This document shows positions 39,542-51,265 of a stretch of 64,000 nt of DNA, piece by piece; positions within the stretch are counted from its first letter, which is position 1; each line of letters starts with the position of its first letter. The notes below the pieces were generated by a model that saw nothing but the letters and a program-made list of their open reading frames with translations, was not told the origin of the DNA and ran no database searches. This DNA comes from Poecilobothrus nobilitatus (Eukaryota; Arthropoda; Insecta; Diptera; Dolichopodidae), in assembly GCA_947095535.1 (NCBI GenBank), contig OX352774.1, positions 28,784,496-28,848,495 of the forward strand, read 5' to 3'. The position numbers were made by a program, and so were the translations under genes.

Positions 39542-39664
39542 CTAAGAAAGTAAGATTTGTCTAGGATTTATTGCTGGCAGTTCATCTTCGGCAAAACAAT
39601 ATGCTCCTAGGGTTAGATATCTTGCTCGTAGTAAAGCTCCGCAATTTTTGAGTATGTGACGTAG
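39542..39664 (-). other. Coding-like open stretch, unidentified
   Basis: Forty codons stay open on the minus strand between an in-frame TAA and a TAG stop. Composition is unusual for this window: Leu, Ala, Arg, Gly and Pro codons, with LTLGAYCFAEDELPAINPR in the middle. The sequence around it (39420-39680) is also G+C-richer than the background. I do not recognise the peptide. It may be a fragment of a transposable-element protein; no start codon, splice signals or neighbouring exon are evident. Confidence 0.3.
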
Positions 39665-40804
39665 TTATGGATTATTGTTATAATCTATAGAATTTTAAAT
39701 GGAAAAGCGAAGTTGTCAGTTATATGAAATTTTCAGTGGTTATAATCTAAATTTAACTTCATACAGCAGATTTAAATCTTCTAAATGGTTCTTCTAAAAC
39801 CGAATCTTTTGAATTAAAATGAACTTGAAAAAAAAAACGACTAATGAATTGCCTAAAATATTTTGAAAACTTTAGGAGGAGTATGAGTATGGTAGTGTAA
39901 ACGTTTTAGAGATGGCTAATTAAAAATTGAGTGTGAAAAATAAGAATTTGAAGATTCAAGTTAATTTTTTTTTAAATTTAATACCTACTGCTTTCAAATG
40001 TTTATTTTTAGATATCTATGTTGTATTGAAAATAATTGGATAATTATTAAATCATGAAAAAGGTTAGCAATTTTTTTTTTTTAATTCTTTTGCAATCTCT
40101 TTTGTTCTGTCCTTTTGTATTTGGATATTAATTTATATTATTTGTTTTATGTAAGCATATATAACAATATTATACATTTTTGTTTTGGGAATTGATTTTA
40201 AACCGGCTATAAGGTATAGTTTTTTCCAATAATTGTACAAATTCATGTAAACAGGACCTTTTAAGCAAAAAGATAAAATTTACATGCTTTAATAAAAATA
40301 ATAATAATATGTAATTGAGACCTAAAGATAATAATTCATTCTCTTGCTCTTATCTATATTTTGATAAAGAAATGTTTGCCGAAACGTCACAGTTTTATTT
40401 TATTATTTATTATACTAGATGTGTATGATGGTAAATAAAAAATGTTTTGATAATATTTAATATCAGAAAATGTGACATATTTTAGATAAAACACCAACAT
40501 TTTTTTTATGTTTAATACAAATATATTTAATGTAGGTATAATATATGCGTATGTGATTTTATAAAATGTCGCCCTTTTGTTAAACTGCAAATTTTTCAAA
40601 ATTTTCACAAAATAAATTCTAATTATTCATTTTTTTAGTTTTTATTTTTAATTATATATTATTTTAAATTATGTATCCTTATAACTCAAAGGATGTACAC
40701 TAAATGTAATTTACATTTGTATAATAGTTTCAGCTGAACAATCACTCACTATTTCAAATCTTATTTAATCTCTTCAAGCATTTTTTAATGTATAATATTT
40801 CACC
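39665..40804. other. AT-rich sequence, no gene seen
   Basis: TA-rich with poly-A/T runs. The 73-codon open frame at 40387-40608 has no domain. Confidence 0.6.
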
Positions 40805-41220
40805 TATTGAATTTATGCCCGTTTAATTTCGAATATTTCTTGGCTTTAATATACTATTATGACGTTGATGTTGTTTGCTGGCGACTCCTTTTCTTCCATC
40901 GATTTTGCCTTGCTTTATCAGTTGTAAAAGTTCATATTTATTATTCCGCATCATAAACCCAAAATATGCAATTGTTCTTCTTTCGTTCGTAAAAAATTGA
41001 AAAGGTTTACCCTCTTGGCCTTTATTTCTTAAAATCTTGATATCTGAAATAATATCCATAAGATCTTTTGTATTGTAAATTCACATTTCTGAAGCTTTTA
41101 TTTTATTCATATGTGGAATCTTTAACGTCCATAATTCTAAGCCAAATGATAGAACAAGCAAATATTTATAGCATTTAGTGTATTGTAAGCGTGATTTCAT
41201 ATTGATGTATCGGTTGCAAA
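40805..41220 (-). pseudogene. Non-LTR retrotransposon ORF2, C-terminal fragment
   Basis: Minus-strand translation follows the end of an insect endonuclease/reverse-transcriptase polyprotein. In order it reads KCYKYLLVLSFGLELWTLK (WTLK near 41120-41140), then HMNKIKASEM, a stop and a small frame disruption. An intact 78-codon frame (40823-41059) then contains NERRTIAYFGFMMRNNKYEL and LLQLIKQGKIDGRKGV and ends in a NIRN remnant. Families of this type usually read YLGHVxRxxKYxLLQLIxxGKIxGxRGxGRRxxSWLxNLRxW. The catalytic palm is missing, so it is a 3'-end piece, as 5' truncation of LINEs leaves. The residues differ from the C-terminus at 6785-7620, so it is a different family. The open frame is not a host gene. 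Confidence 0.85.
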
Positions 41221-41819
41221 GTATAGTTTAACACTATAGTGGAAAAATCTTTTGGTCATTTTAATCTAACATGTGAGTTCTTGATCATAGTTCCAGATTA
41301 TGTAACCGAAATATTTTTTCTTTATAATTTAAAATTTAGTCAATCTGTTTTTCAATTGATTGAAAATGACATTTTTTTAATGATTTTTATTTTGGATTTA
41401 TGTGAAAGTTATTCAAATTTATCTAAAAAATGTTTATGTCAACACAAAAAAAATGTCTATTGTTCGAGAATGTTTGCGATTGAGGTGTGGCACTTAAAAA
41501 TTCATGGTAAATTGATTGAATTTTCCAAAGAAATCCTATAGAAGAGTTTCTCCTGACCCAAAAAAAAAAAAACTAAACATCATAACAGCTGTCAATATCA
41601 AATTAATATTTTAATAATTTTTCAAGTGATTTGTTATACAAGTTTTATATAAATTAAGCATATACATATATACAATAAAAAATCTAAATGCGCAATAGCA
41701 AATAATCTTTTTTTGGTTTATTTGCATTATATGCTACATTTTCTTTTATTAATAAAATCTTAAAACATTTGTTAGATTTATATGATTTTTAATGGATTCG
41801 TAAACCATAGAATGCAGTA
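41221..41819. other. AT-rich sequence, no gene recognised
   Basis: A 100-codon plus-strand open frame (41239-41541) is less repetitive than most in this window but shows no domain, signal peptide or membrane pattern I can name. It overlaps the promoter-proximal side of the neighbouring LINE fragment. I do not call it a gene. Confidence 0.5.
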
Positions 41820-42452
41820 AGGTGGATTTACGCTAGCCCGATAAAATTTTTTATCGGTTTTAAAGAGGGAGATAGTATATTGAATTTTTACTTAAGGAAA
41901 AAAATAGACGGCTGCAATTAATTTCCTAAATTTCTATTTGGAAAATTTATGTTTTTTAATGGAAACATTGTTTGTAATGTCAAAATTAATGGTTTTGAAG
42001 TTTTAAAAAAAATAAATTCCTCCAAACTATCTTCTTCAATCATTTGTTTTGATTTAAAAATTTATTTTTTTTTGGATTTTGAAAAAAAATTTTAATTGTC
42101 AATCAATTAAATTTTTTATTACTCTTGAATGTTGCCGTTCGAAAAAACAAAATGTACAATGGTAACACTTTAAGAATTTAAGCTGGAAAATATGTTGCCG
42201 ATATAAATGAAATAACCTCGATTTTTAAAATTATACTTCATTGAAGTATAATAAAATAAAATATCTCCAATTGTTTAAATATCGACGATAAATATCCCAA
42301 ATTTTTTAAATATCGGCGATGAATATCCCCGATAAATAATGTTTACTGTTCTTTTCATACACATTGAATTCTCATAAAATTTAAAATCATTTCATACTGT
42401 CTCCTTCTTTAAACCCGATAAAAATTTTTATCGGGCTAGCGTAAATCCACCT
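41820..42452. mobile_element. MITE with about 58-base terminal inverted repeats
   Basis: Left end AGGTGGATTTACGCTAGCCC and the reverse complement of the right end are identical over the first 27 bases. They continue with few differences through ATAAAATTTTTTATCGG and TTTAAAGA-GGAGA-AGTAT. Within each repeat, CCGATAAAA...TTTTATCGG forms a further hairpin. TA occurs just outside both ends, but the duplication is not resolved. The interior is non-coding and contains a tandem duplication near 42260-42320 (TTTAAATATCGACGAT and TTTAAATATCGGCGAT). Superfamily unknown. Confidence 0.88.
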
Positions 42453-45079
42453 TTAAGGTTCCGATTTATTTTAAAATGGATTTAAAATTTTCCCATCTTC
42501 CGATAAAAAATTTACGTATTTAGTTCCCATTAATTTTTATTGAATAATTTTTAAAATATCTCTTGACAGTTTGCGTTAGCAAAAAAGATATGTATCCTGT
42601 CCGGATCATATTGCTTTGCTATTTTTCCAAAAATGTTTAAATTTATCTTCAATTCAGAATTATATCCTTTAGTATTCAGGAATATTATAAATTTCTTAAA
42701 TTTATTTACTTTTCTTATATTGTTATATTTTTTTTTAATTTACCATGTATAAATAACGACAATTTTCTTCCATATCTCTAGAAAAATTTTTTGTTGCGAT
42801 TTTGTTTTTTTTTTTTTTTTGCAAACAATCCATATAGAATAGATAAAAAAAACAATTTTATATGAAATTTAATATCGCGGCATATCCTTGAATCCCCTTT
42901 CCTGTTCTGTACTTGAGTATATTAAGTATACATTACATACATCAATACATATACATACAATATATATTTGTTCAACTCTTATCTATATTCACGATATTTT
43001 TCCTCGGTTTTTTTTTTTTTTTTTTTTTTTTATTATAATTTTATTTTTTTCTTGCACGTCATATTTATTTTTTCCCTGTTTTGTTATTAATTCGAAACCA
43101 TTCTATATCCTATACGGAAGTAGACACGAAATAAAAAAAGAAACAAAAAAAAAAAGCATAACAAAACATATAGCAATATAAAATCATAACCAAGAATATT
43201 GAACAAAAACACAAAAAAAAATAACAAAACATAAAAAGAAGATTGTCTGGATTGCAGATTATGAAATGAAAAAAAAAATGAAAATTTACTTAAAATTTAT
43301 AGCTTCAAATGAATTTGTACACGCGTATACATTACATATATAAATTGCATATTATTTAACTATATAGAAAACTTTAGTTATACAATCGACAAATAAATAA
43401 AATAAAAAAAAAAATCTCAATTCTAACCCTCCTCATATCCTCGTCCTTTTTTTTCTGTGTTTTTTGTGACTTATTTTTTCTACGGTCGTAATAATGCGTG
43501 AAAGTCAGTTAATCATTATTGATCCCTTATCGATAGTGAGTGAAAATAGTAACTATAAGGTTTTTTTTATTTTACAATCTTTTTTTCTATTACAATCTTC
43601 TTTTTTAATGAAAAAACAAACAAAAAAAAAAATAAATGACAAAAAGGACGAAGTCCTTTGATTTGATATTATACCCTAACTATATTATACGTTTTAAACC
43701 AAGAGGAATTTTCTTTTTTGATCTGACAAAAACACAAAAAAAAATTGAGTCAGCAATTAAGAAAATTTTATGGACATTGGATTTTTTTATAGCATTTTTC
43801 TGGCTCTTTTTGTTGTTCCGTTTGTTGCTGTGCTGCTATACGCTATACATATATTGTGTTTAGCTGGATTTAATAAATGGACATTCAAAGATGAGTACAT
43901 ATAAGATTTAGTAATTGTAATTTGAAATAAAAAAAGAATAGAGTTAAAAAAAAACTTATTTTGAGGAAAATAAAAAAAAAATGTAATAAATATTGGAATT
44001 AATGATGGAAAGGATTGGTTTTGAGACAATTTTTCGAACATATTTTATAGTAAATTTTCAATAAATAAAATTATATGTTTTTTTTTATGTACATTTTTGG
44101 AAAATATTTACAAATATCGAAACAAATCGATTTTTGTTTAATTTTTCGGTTCGATTTATCGTAATAAAAAATTTGTAAAAATAAAAAAAAAAAAGGGTTG
44201 AACAGTTTTTGGTCAGTTAACATATTTTGTAGGGTATTGTAAATTTGTATTTTTTTTCTTTTTTTTTTTAAGTATCCATTTAATTAATTTAGGATAAAAA
44301 TCTAAAAGGGAAAAGGGAATATAAATATAACATATGTACAGAAATTTATAATAAAAAAATTGAGTAGTTTTTTTTTTTTATTTTTAACTCTTTATTATTA
44401 AAAAAATTAATTTAACAAATTAGTTTTTATAAAAGAAAATTTTAACAATCTAAAAGCCCTGGTATATATGTATAATTGAATGCTACAATTTTGAAAAAAA
44501 TTCTTTTGTATTCGGATTTCAAATTTAATTTAAAAATGTTAACAATATCATGAATTAGTTTTTTTTTTTTTTTATTATTCTTTATTAGGTATAATAAATA
44601 TACCTATAAAGAGTGGGACTTTTTCCTTTCGGATGTTGGCTAATATCATGAATTTTGTTTATAAATATGACATTTAAATGATAGCTAGAAGATATCGAAA
44701 ATTTGCAATCAATGTTGTAGTGTACATATGGAACTATACTAAATTATTATGTTATTATATTGTTTGTTTTTTTAAAATTATTATGGAACTGTACTATATC
44801 TAATTAAAATTAAAATTTATGTCAGTTGAAGTTAATTTGAAGTATTTGAATAAGAGCTCTGTTTCAATATGTATGGTATGTATAGTCACCAGAACAAAAT
44901 TTGCAGATGATTTTAAAAAGAACAAAAACTAAAATTTATGTACATATTATAAATTAGAACTTGTGAACCCACACATCTAATAGTTATTAATAAAGACTAG
45001 TTGCAGATATTTTACAAAATAGTTAATATTATGATATGGCGATGTGGGAAAAACAAGGCAACGAGTTCAATATTTGCTA
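42453..45079. other. AT-rich, homopolymer-rich sequence, no gene seen
   Basis: Includes an uninterrupted run of about 24 T residues at 43008-43031 and many poly-A runs. Open frames at 42888-43181, 43636-43863 and 43787-44041 are built largely from these tracts and have no domain. Confidence 0.65.
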
Positions 45080-45122
45080 GCAACAAAGTTTTGCGTTTAG
45101 ACACAAAGCTTTGTATTTAGCC
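45080..45122. repeat. Two-unit tandem repeat, 21 bases
   Basis: CAACAAAGTTTTGCGTTTAGA is followed by CACAAAGCTTTGTATTTAGCC; the two units align with about five differences. Confidence 0.55.
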
Positions 45123-45337
45123 GAACATTGAATTTTGCTTATACATTGCTTTAGCTTATGAAAAATAAAGAAGTAAATGGCAAAAATGTTATATACGTTA
45201 ATGAAAACTGTCAGCTTATTAAGGTGAAAAAAACAAAAATTATTTCGGACAGAAAGCAAATACTCATCTAGAAAAATATAATAAATGAATATTTATTCAT
45301 TCATCAAATATAATAAAAATATAAGAAATGGTGTATT

Positions 45338-45620
45338 GGTTACAAACTGACTATAAATAAAAGTAAAACAAAAGTGATGCGGAAGCTAACAATAAATAGC
45401 TTGAAGCTAACAATAAATAGCTCACTGTCCAAAATCTTTCTGGAAGGTTAGCTATAAATTGTTGAAAATTGAAAAGTTTAAAAATCTAGCACATTAGCAC
45501 ATTAATGAAGGACTACGATGGGACTCGAATATTAACCATATCCTATGTAACATAACTTCGTTCCTTAGAGTTTTAAAGAGAATTATTTTAGAGGTTAAGC
45601 CATACATTGCGCACTTTTAA
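45338..45620 (+). pseudogene. Probable non-LTR reverse-transcriptase fragment, decayed
   Basis: One frame reads GYKLTINKSKTKVM at 45338-45379, like the GLKxNxxKTKxM block that follows the catalytic YADD box in LINE reverse transcriptases. Another frame, open at 45510-45617, reads GLRWDSNINHILCNITSFL, then RVLKRIILEVKPYIAHF. That resembles the thumb segment (LGLxxDSxxxxxxHIxxxxxK with a downstream L.RL pattern). A 21-base tandem duplication (45383-45423) and a frameshift lie between the two pieces. The catalytic core is not visible upstream. Weaker than the other two reverse-transcriptase remnants. Confidence 0.5.
45383..45423. repeat. Tandem duplication, 21 bases
   Basis: GAAGCTAACAATAAATAGCT is repeated head to tail, almost perfectly. 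A partial inverted copy (GGTTAGCTATAAATTG) follows near 45446. It lies inside the reverse-transcriptase fragment. Confidence 0.8.
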
Positions 45621-48166
45621 TTACAAAATGAAATGTAATTTACAAAATACTAAAAATTTTTAACACCATTACCTCGGTAACAGGTTAAAATAGACCCACC
45701 TTGCGAAACAATTTTTTGCTTGTTTTGATCTATTCTATCACCTCCTTTTTTCTTGACCTTTATGTATATATACAAAGAAAAGAAAGACCATATAAAGTGC
45801 CTACATTTTTTTTTTTTCTTAAATACGTTTTTTTAGTTCAGTTCAAAAAATTTCAAATGCGACAATGTCAGAAATATGCTTTAAAATTTTCATATATAAG
45901 TTTATGTTTAATTTTTTTTTTTTTTATATAAAATTTTCAATTTACAAGGTTAGATATAATAAACGAAAATCCATTAACTAGGTATATAATCTATTGTATA
46001 ACGTTTATTAGGTAATATATATAAATATACAAAAAGTTCAAGGTAACAAGCTTCCAATCAATTTAAGTTCAAGATTTTACTTAAAAAAGTGAAAAATACA
46101 ATTAATTCGTTTCAGTTCAAAAAAAAGTCACTCAATTACTATATAATTTTATATACAAAATTATAATAAAATTGATGAAATTGAAGGAATAAATCCTATA
46201 GTTGATAATAAAAAGTTCAAAAAGTCAATTTCATAATAAAGAAATTGAAAAATAAAAGTGTAAAATATAAAATGGTTATAAAAGAAACGTGGTTGTAAAA
46301 ACAAAATTGAATTAAGTGGCAAACGTATAAAGACATAAAAAACAATTTTTTTTTTTTAAAAAGTCAAAGGTTCCCTTAAAAATTATTAATAATTTCAAGG
46401 TTTTATAAAAAATTTTATGAATTGGAAAAAAAAAGTAACAAATTTTAAAATATAAATAGGTACATTATTTTGTGTTTTTGTTACGAATATAATATGGTAC
46501 CCCAGTACCTATTTTAGATTTTAATAAATTTAAAAATTTTTTTTTTTCTTTTTAGGTTAAAAATTGTTTTTTTTTTTTAGTTTTAACCATGCAAAGTTAA
46601 AATTTAATAAACAAAAAAATTTTCAATATTTTATATGAAAACTATATATGTATGTATATGTGTATATTATTAATGACATGTGGTTTAGAGTTCTTAAAAA
46701 TTAAAAATATTTATTTACTGTTCCATTAAAAGAATTATCATTAAATAAAAATTTGTTTCATAATTGAAACCAATATGATTACAAACTGGAGATATGAAGC
46801 TATCAGAAAATTGATTGATAACCGTAACTTAAAAAATTTTACTTATGAACGTTACTATATGGCTACCAAACAGATTATTTTTCAGTGTATTTAAATTAAA
46901 AGTAACATATTGAAAAACGTTTAGTAACAGTTACATACCTTCATAATTTTATATGTCAACATTTCGAAAATTCAAATTCATTCAGTTCAAAATTAATTTC
47001 GAACATTTCAAAAAATCAATAAATGTGATGTATCTTTACAAGTATATCCGTTAACGCCTTTAAAAGTAGAAATTTGACGACAATGAACAAAAAATTTTAT
47101 GAAGTCCATAACTGGTGAAAATGTTTGAAAACTTATTGGGAGTACGAAATTCCAATAACAAAATGATATTGCCACACAACTATGATATACATTTTGTTAT
47201 CGTCGCGTCGTCGGTAATGTACCAGAAGTTTTAACGAGAGAATCTTCGATTGGCAAGCATACCAGAATATAAAAGAGTTCTTTCATATAACTTTTGCCGA
47301 AACAGCAAAGATGAAAAGGAATAGGAATCAATCTTTCAACTAATATGTGAATGTTCCTTTGATTACTGTTGCTCTAATAAAAAATGAGTTACTGCGGAAA
47401 TTCTTCTTAAATCACCTTTTTGATTTGTGCGTGGTGGGCACAATTTATTAATATTTACAGTTTTTTGTAATAAATATAATAAATTACAAATGGTTTAATT
47501 AGGAGGAAAACTAATACAGGGTATCACAAATGTCTCAAACTGGCCTAAGTTTGTATCTGTAGCTCCTTTCTACCTACCAACTTCTATAGGTAGAAAAAAA
47601 ATGTATACTCTTGGATTTTTTTTTATTAAAATACTTCTTTTTTTCTAAAGTTTAACATAAGATATAACATAATAGATATTTTATTGCTTAAATTGTTTTT
47701 CTTTTTTATTACAACAATAGTAAATTTTAAATTTTCACTTAAATGTAAACTAAGTTTTCCTTAATACAAAAATAAAATTTAAATTGTAACTTACTTCCAG
47801 ATGGTGCAAATGTTTATTTTTTATTTTAATTTTTTTTTTCATCAAATTATACCTTATTGTTTTCTTTTTTTTTTTTTGCAATATCGATTTCCTTTTATTA
47901 ATTTTCTATTTTCTACCATAAACTCTTTGTATACATTTATTTTTGTTGTATTTGACGTGTAAAATTTATTTCTTCACTCTAATTTCAATTTTATTTTTTT
48001 TTTTATTTCATTTCAATTATCGAAAAAGTGCAATTTTCAAATTAACACAAAAAATTATAGCAAAAAGTTTTTTTTTTCTAACAATTAACAAATTTTTCAA
48101 CTACCGTTATTGTGAATTCCAATATAAAAAAAAATAAAGAAAATAAGAAAATTTAATGGTTGGGGT
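45621..48166. other. AT-rich sequence with one transposon-end-like motif
   Basis: Mostly poly-A/T. Around 47100-47600 the sequence is more complex. TACAGGGTATCACAAATGTC near 47514 resembles a mariner-type terminal repeat, but no inverted partner was found. No coding motif was recognised. Confidence 0.5.
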
Positions 48167-48225
48167 CATAATAAAAAAAAACTATTCGTTTCAGTCAGTA
48201 GTTGCTCTGTTGTAAACGTCAGTTG
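48167..48225 (+). promoter_or_regulatory. Candidate core promoter (initiator with DPE-like motif)
   Basis: An insect initiator-like TCAGTC (48191-48196) puts the putative start at 48193. CATAATAAAA lies about 17 to 26 bases upstream as a weak TATA-like element. AGTTG (48221-48225) fits the DPE consensus but one base beyond its strict position. The short unit around it (CAGTCAGTAGTTGCTCTGTT) is much less A/T-rich than the flanks and looks like a fly 5'UTR start. Chance matches to such short motifs are common. Confidence 0.3.
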
Positions 48226-48495
48226 TTCTCTTCACTTTTTTTTTTCTCTCAATATATAAAAAAAAAAAAAAAGTGCAACTGCGAAAAAAAACAAAACAAT
48301 AAAAAATGATAAAATTTCCAATTTTTAGGGTAAAAAAAAAAAATTAAAAATCACTCAAACGTTACCTCGAATTAAAAAAATAAAACAAAATAATAAAATA
48401 AAAAAATAAAAACGAAAAAAAAACGTTTAAAAAAGAAGAAAAAACAGAAGGGGTCAACAGTAATAAAATAATAAAAAAAAAAAGGTCCGGAACAG
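48193..48495 (+). other. Possible untranslated first exon
   Basis: Starting at the initiator-like site, an A-rich leader continues to GGAACAG|GTGAAAT, which fits a splice donor with the exon ending at 48495. The only ATG in the tract (near 48305) opens a very short frame, so the exon would be non-coding, the coding exons lying far downstream outside the window. This is the only place that suggests a host gene. It is an inference from signal order, without coding or conservation evidence. Confidence 0.25.
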
Positions 48496-49246
48496 GTGAA
48501 ATAAATAACTGTGCATATTCACACGAACAAATGTAGAAAAAATATATTTATATCAAAAAATTTATACAGGTAATGGGTTATTACACCCGCGCACTAAATA
48601 AAATTTTGACAAATACAAAAATTTGTTTACCTTTTATAATACCAAAAAAAAAAAATTAAAAAGGAGTATTAATGTAATTTTTAATCTATATTAAAATTCT
48701 TTCTTTCCTAAAATTATAGTTAAAGTTAAACAATGTCAATGTAATGCCAAATGTAAAATGTCAAAATCTACTTAAGTCATAACTTCATATGGCAGTTTGT
48801 AGTGATAGCTTGGGTTAGATTTATTTATTTATTTTTTTTTTATTTTATTTATTTATTTAAAATGCTATTTTTTTTCTGGGCTTTACAACTCAAGTAGGTT
48901 TGTTAAAAGTCGTAATTTAGCTTATGAAAATGTTCATGTAAACAGTTAATGTTGTTTACCGTTAGAAAATCTTTTCTCCTTTAATCGGGAGCGTGTTATA
49001 TGCCAGTATTTTATTTATAGTATATTATTAAACTGTTGTTTGTATTATCCTTTTTTGACTGTATTTAATTTACCGGTATTTCATTTGGGTGTTTTTTATT
49101 TAACTCTGTTTCATTTGACTGAATGTAAAACATATAATTAGGGGGGATTTTAGAGTTGGTTATAAATGAAATCTAGTCAAATGCTGTATTATCATTGATA
49201 TCAGTCAAATGATAATTAAGTCACATACATTTGAATGAAATACAGT
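48496..49246. other. AT-rich sequence, no gene seen
   Basis: Poly-A/T and ATTT repeats (48825-48860). No supported feature. Confidence 0.6.
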
Positions 49247-49420
49247 ATTGTGTATATGTATATATGTATATATATACAGTTGTACATATACACATATACA
49301 CAATACATATGTATATATGTATATATGCATATGTATATACATATACATATGTATATGTATACATACATATGTATATATGTATATATACATATACAGTTTT
49401 GTGTATATGTATATATGTAT
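49247..49420. repeat. TATG/CATA microsatellite with palindromic blocks
   Basis: About 170 bases are built almost only from GTATAT, CATATA and ACATAC units. Within it, a 24-base arm starting GTATTGTGTATATGTATATA pairs with an inverted arm (TACATATACACATATACACA and onward) around a TATATACAGT spacer, so it can form a long hairpin. It stays open in five frames on both strands, giving Tyr/Ile/Cys/Met/His open frames of 61 to 91 codons that are artefacts. Confidence 0.9.
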
Positions 49421-50659
49421 GTATCAATGTATTCAAAAACCTAGAAATTAAAAGGATATATACATATATAATATGAAATTTGTTTGAAATAAACAAAACG
49501 AATCATATTTTATCAACGAACGAAATTTTAAATAAATCAAAACCAAATAATAAAAATGATATTATATAAATAACATAAAGATAACATAAATATTCATGTT
49601 ATATACTAATATCCTAAAGTGATCAGAACAACTCTTTTTTTCTTTTCTTATTGATAGATTTCAATAGAACTGTCAAATGTTAAAATGGGATATAGAAAAT
49701 AGCTATATATATAGTAATAAAATAACAACAATAAATATTTTATGAAACATAAAATAAAAAAAAATAAAAAAAAAAAATCGTAAACATTTCCTGGCAGTGT
49801 TCATCCTTTTCAACATGATATTTAGAGAAAAATTAATAAAAGTAGTAGGTAGCAGCATTAAAAACAATAAGAACAACAAAAAAAAAACAAAAGGGGTAAT
49901 AATATGCATTCTAATTGGATATTTGTTTTATTTATTTTTTTTTTTTTAGTTTTCTTTTTTTTTTTTTTTATAATCAATCCGTTTCAAAAAATTCCTTAGC
50001 ATATAAAAAATGAAAACATACTAAACATGAAAAGAATTAAAAATGAAGTAAAAATCAACTTAATTCCATTACTTGAAATGACTGGCATTTTATTTATAAT
50101 ATGTATATGTAAGTACATTATATACCATATATTAATATATAGAAAATTGTTATTGTGGGGGTGGACATTTATTATTTTGAAATAATTTAAAAAACAATTA
50201 ATTTATCACGAACTTTCTGGGAAAATTTGTTTTCAAATTTTATTCAAATGAATATATATCTAATATTAAATTGTATTAGGGATTTTGTATTTATTGGATT
50301 TATATATATGTACATACAATATATTATAAAATGTACGTAAATGTTTGATATGTTATACAGTTTAAAAATAAATATAAATAGATATAGCAAACTAATCAAA
50401 TGAATGAACCCAAAAAAATTTTTTTAAAAATTTGATTGGATAATATTTGATTTATTTATTAAGATATACATAGGCAAGATTACATTCCATTCCAACATTG
50501 TACAAAAATTACTCTAAAAACTAAAAATTTTGTATTTTAGGAGTATTTCGTCCTTTAACACAGTGGAAATTTCAGTATATTTGTAGTGCGGAATTTCTTA
50601 TAGATAACTCTCAATTTAAACTTTCGATTAGTCTTACACTTCACTGCAGAAATTTTATA
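49421..50659. other. AT-rich sequence, no gene seen
   Basis: Poly-A/T and TA-rich; no supported feature. Confidence 0.65.
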
Positions 50660-51265
50660 TACAGCCCCTCAAACCCAAAAAGCCCCCAAAAAAACCCTAT
50701 TTTTAAATGCATATATCTTATGTTCTGCTTATTTCGACATTCGACAGATATTTTTTTTAACTTTCTAAATTAATATCAAAATTATACAATTTTTTTAAAT
50801 TTATTATTTAAGTTTACCGTTATGTGAAAACTAAATTTTGCATGATTTTTCTACCTTCATAACTTGAAATTTTGAGAGCAGAAAGAACTTTTAAAATTAG
50901 TATAAGTGTGCTCAGAAATTTTTTTTGGATCACCCCCTCTTTATAAGCTATTAGGGCTGAAAAATTGAAAATTTGCTAAACATCTGTAACTAGGCACCTG
51001 TACACATTTTACTTCGGCAAGATATAAAAATTAAAGCTATAGTAATATATTTTTAAGTGTGTTAACGTGTGTTTTTCTTAGTTATGTAGGGTTCCGGTCT
51101 TACAGCCCCTCAAAATTCCAGAAAAGTCCTATTTTCACATATTTTCTTTTTACAAAAAATTTCTTAAATTTTGAAATTTTTGTGCACGTCACAATTCTAA
51201 ACAATTTGTATTTTCTTTTGGAAGTGTACGCTTTTAAAAACTGTTGGTTTGCATTCTACCTTGTT
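50660..51265 (+). repeat. Dispersed repeat family, copy B
   Basis: It starts inside the family, with ACAGCCCCTCAAACCCAAAA. It continues through TTTACCGTTATGTGAAAACT, ATCACCCCCTCTTTATAAGC, TAGGCACCTGTACACATTTT and AGTTATGTAGGGTTCCGGTC. It then meets a second ACAGCCCCTCAAAATTCC about 435 bases after the first, and ends with TTTAAAAACTGTTGG and TTCTACCTTGTTT. The GTCCGTC-rich start seen in copies A and C is missing. An open frame at 51059-51280 lies in this repeat and is not a gene. Confidence 0.78.

Noticed and set aside
41239..41541. 100-codon plus-strand open frame
   Set aside because: More protein-like than most, but no recognisable domain, neighbouring exon or promoter signal; kept only as a remark.
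49205..49496. Five overlapping open frames of 61 to 91 codons
   Set aside because: All are translations of one TATG/CATA microsatellite with no stop in several frames.
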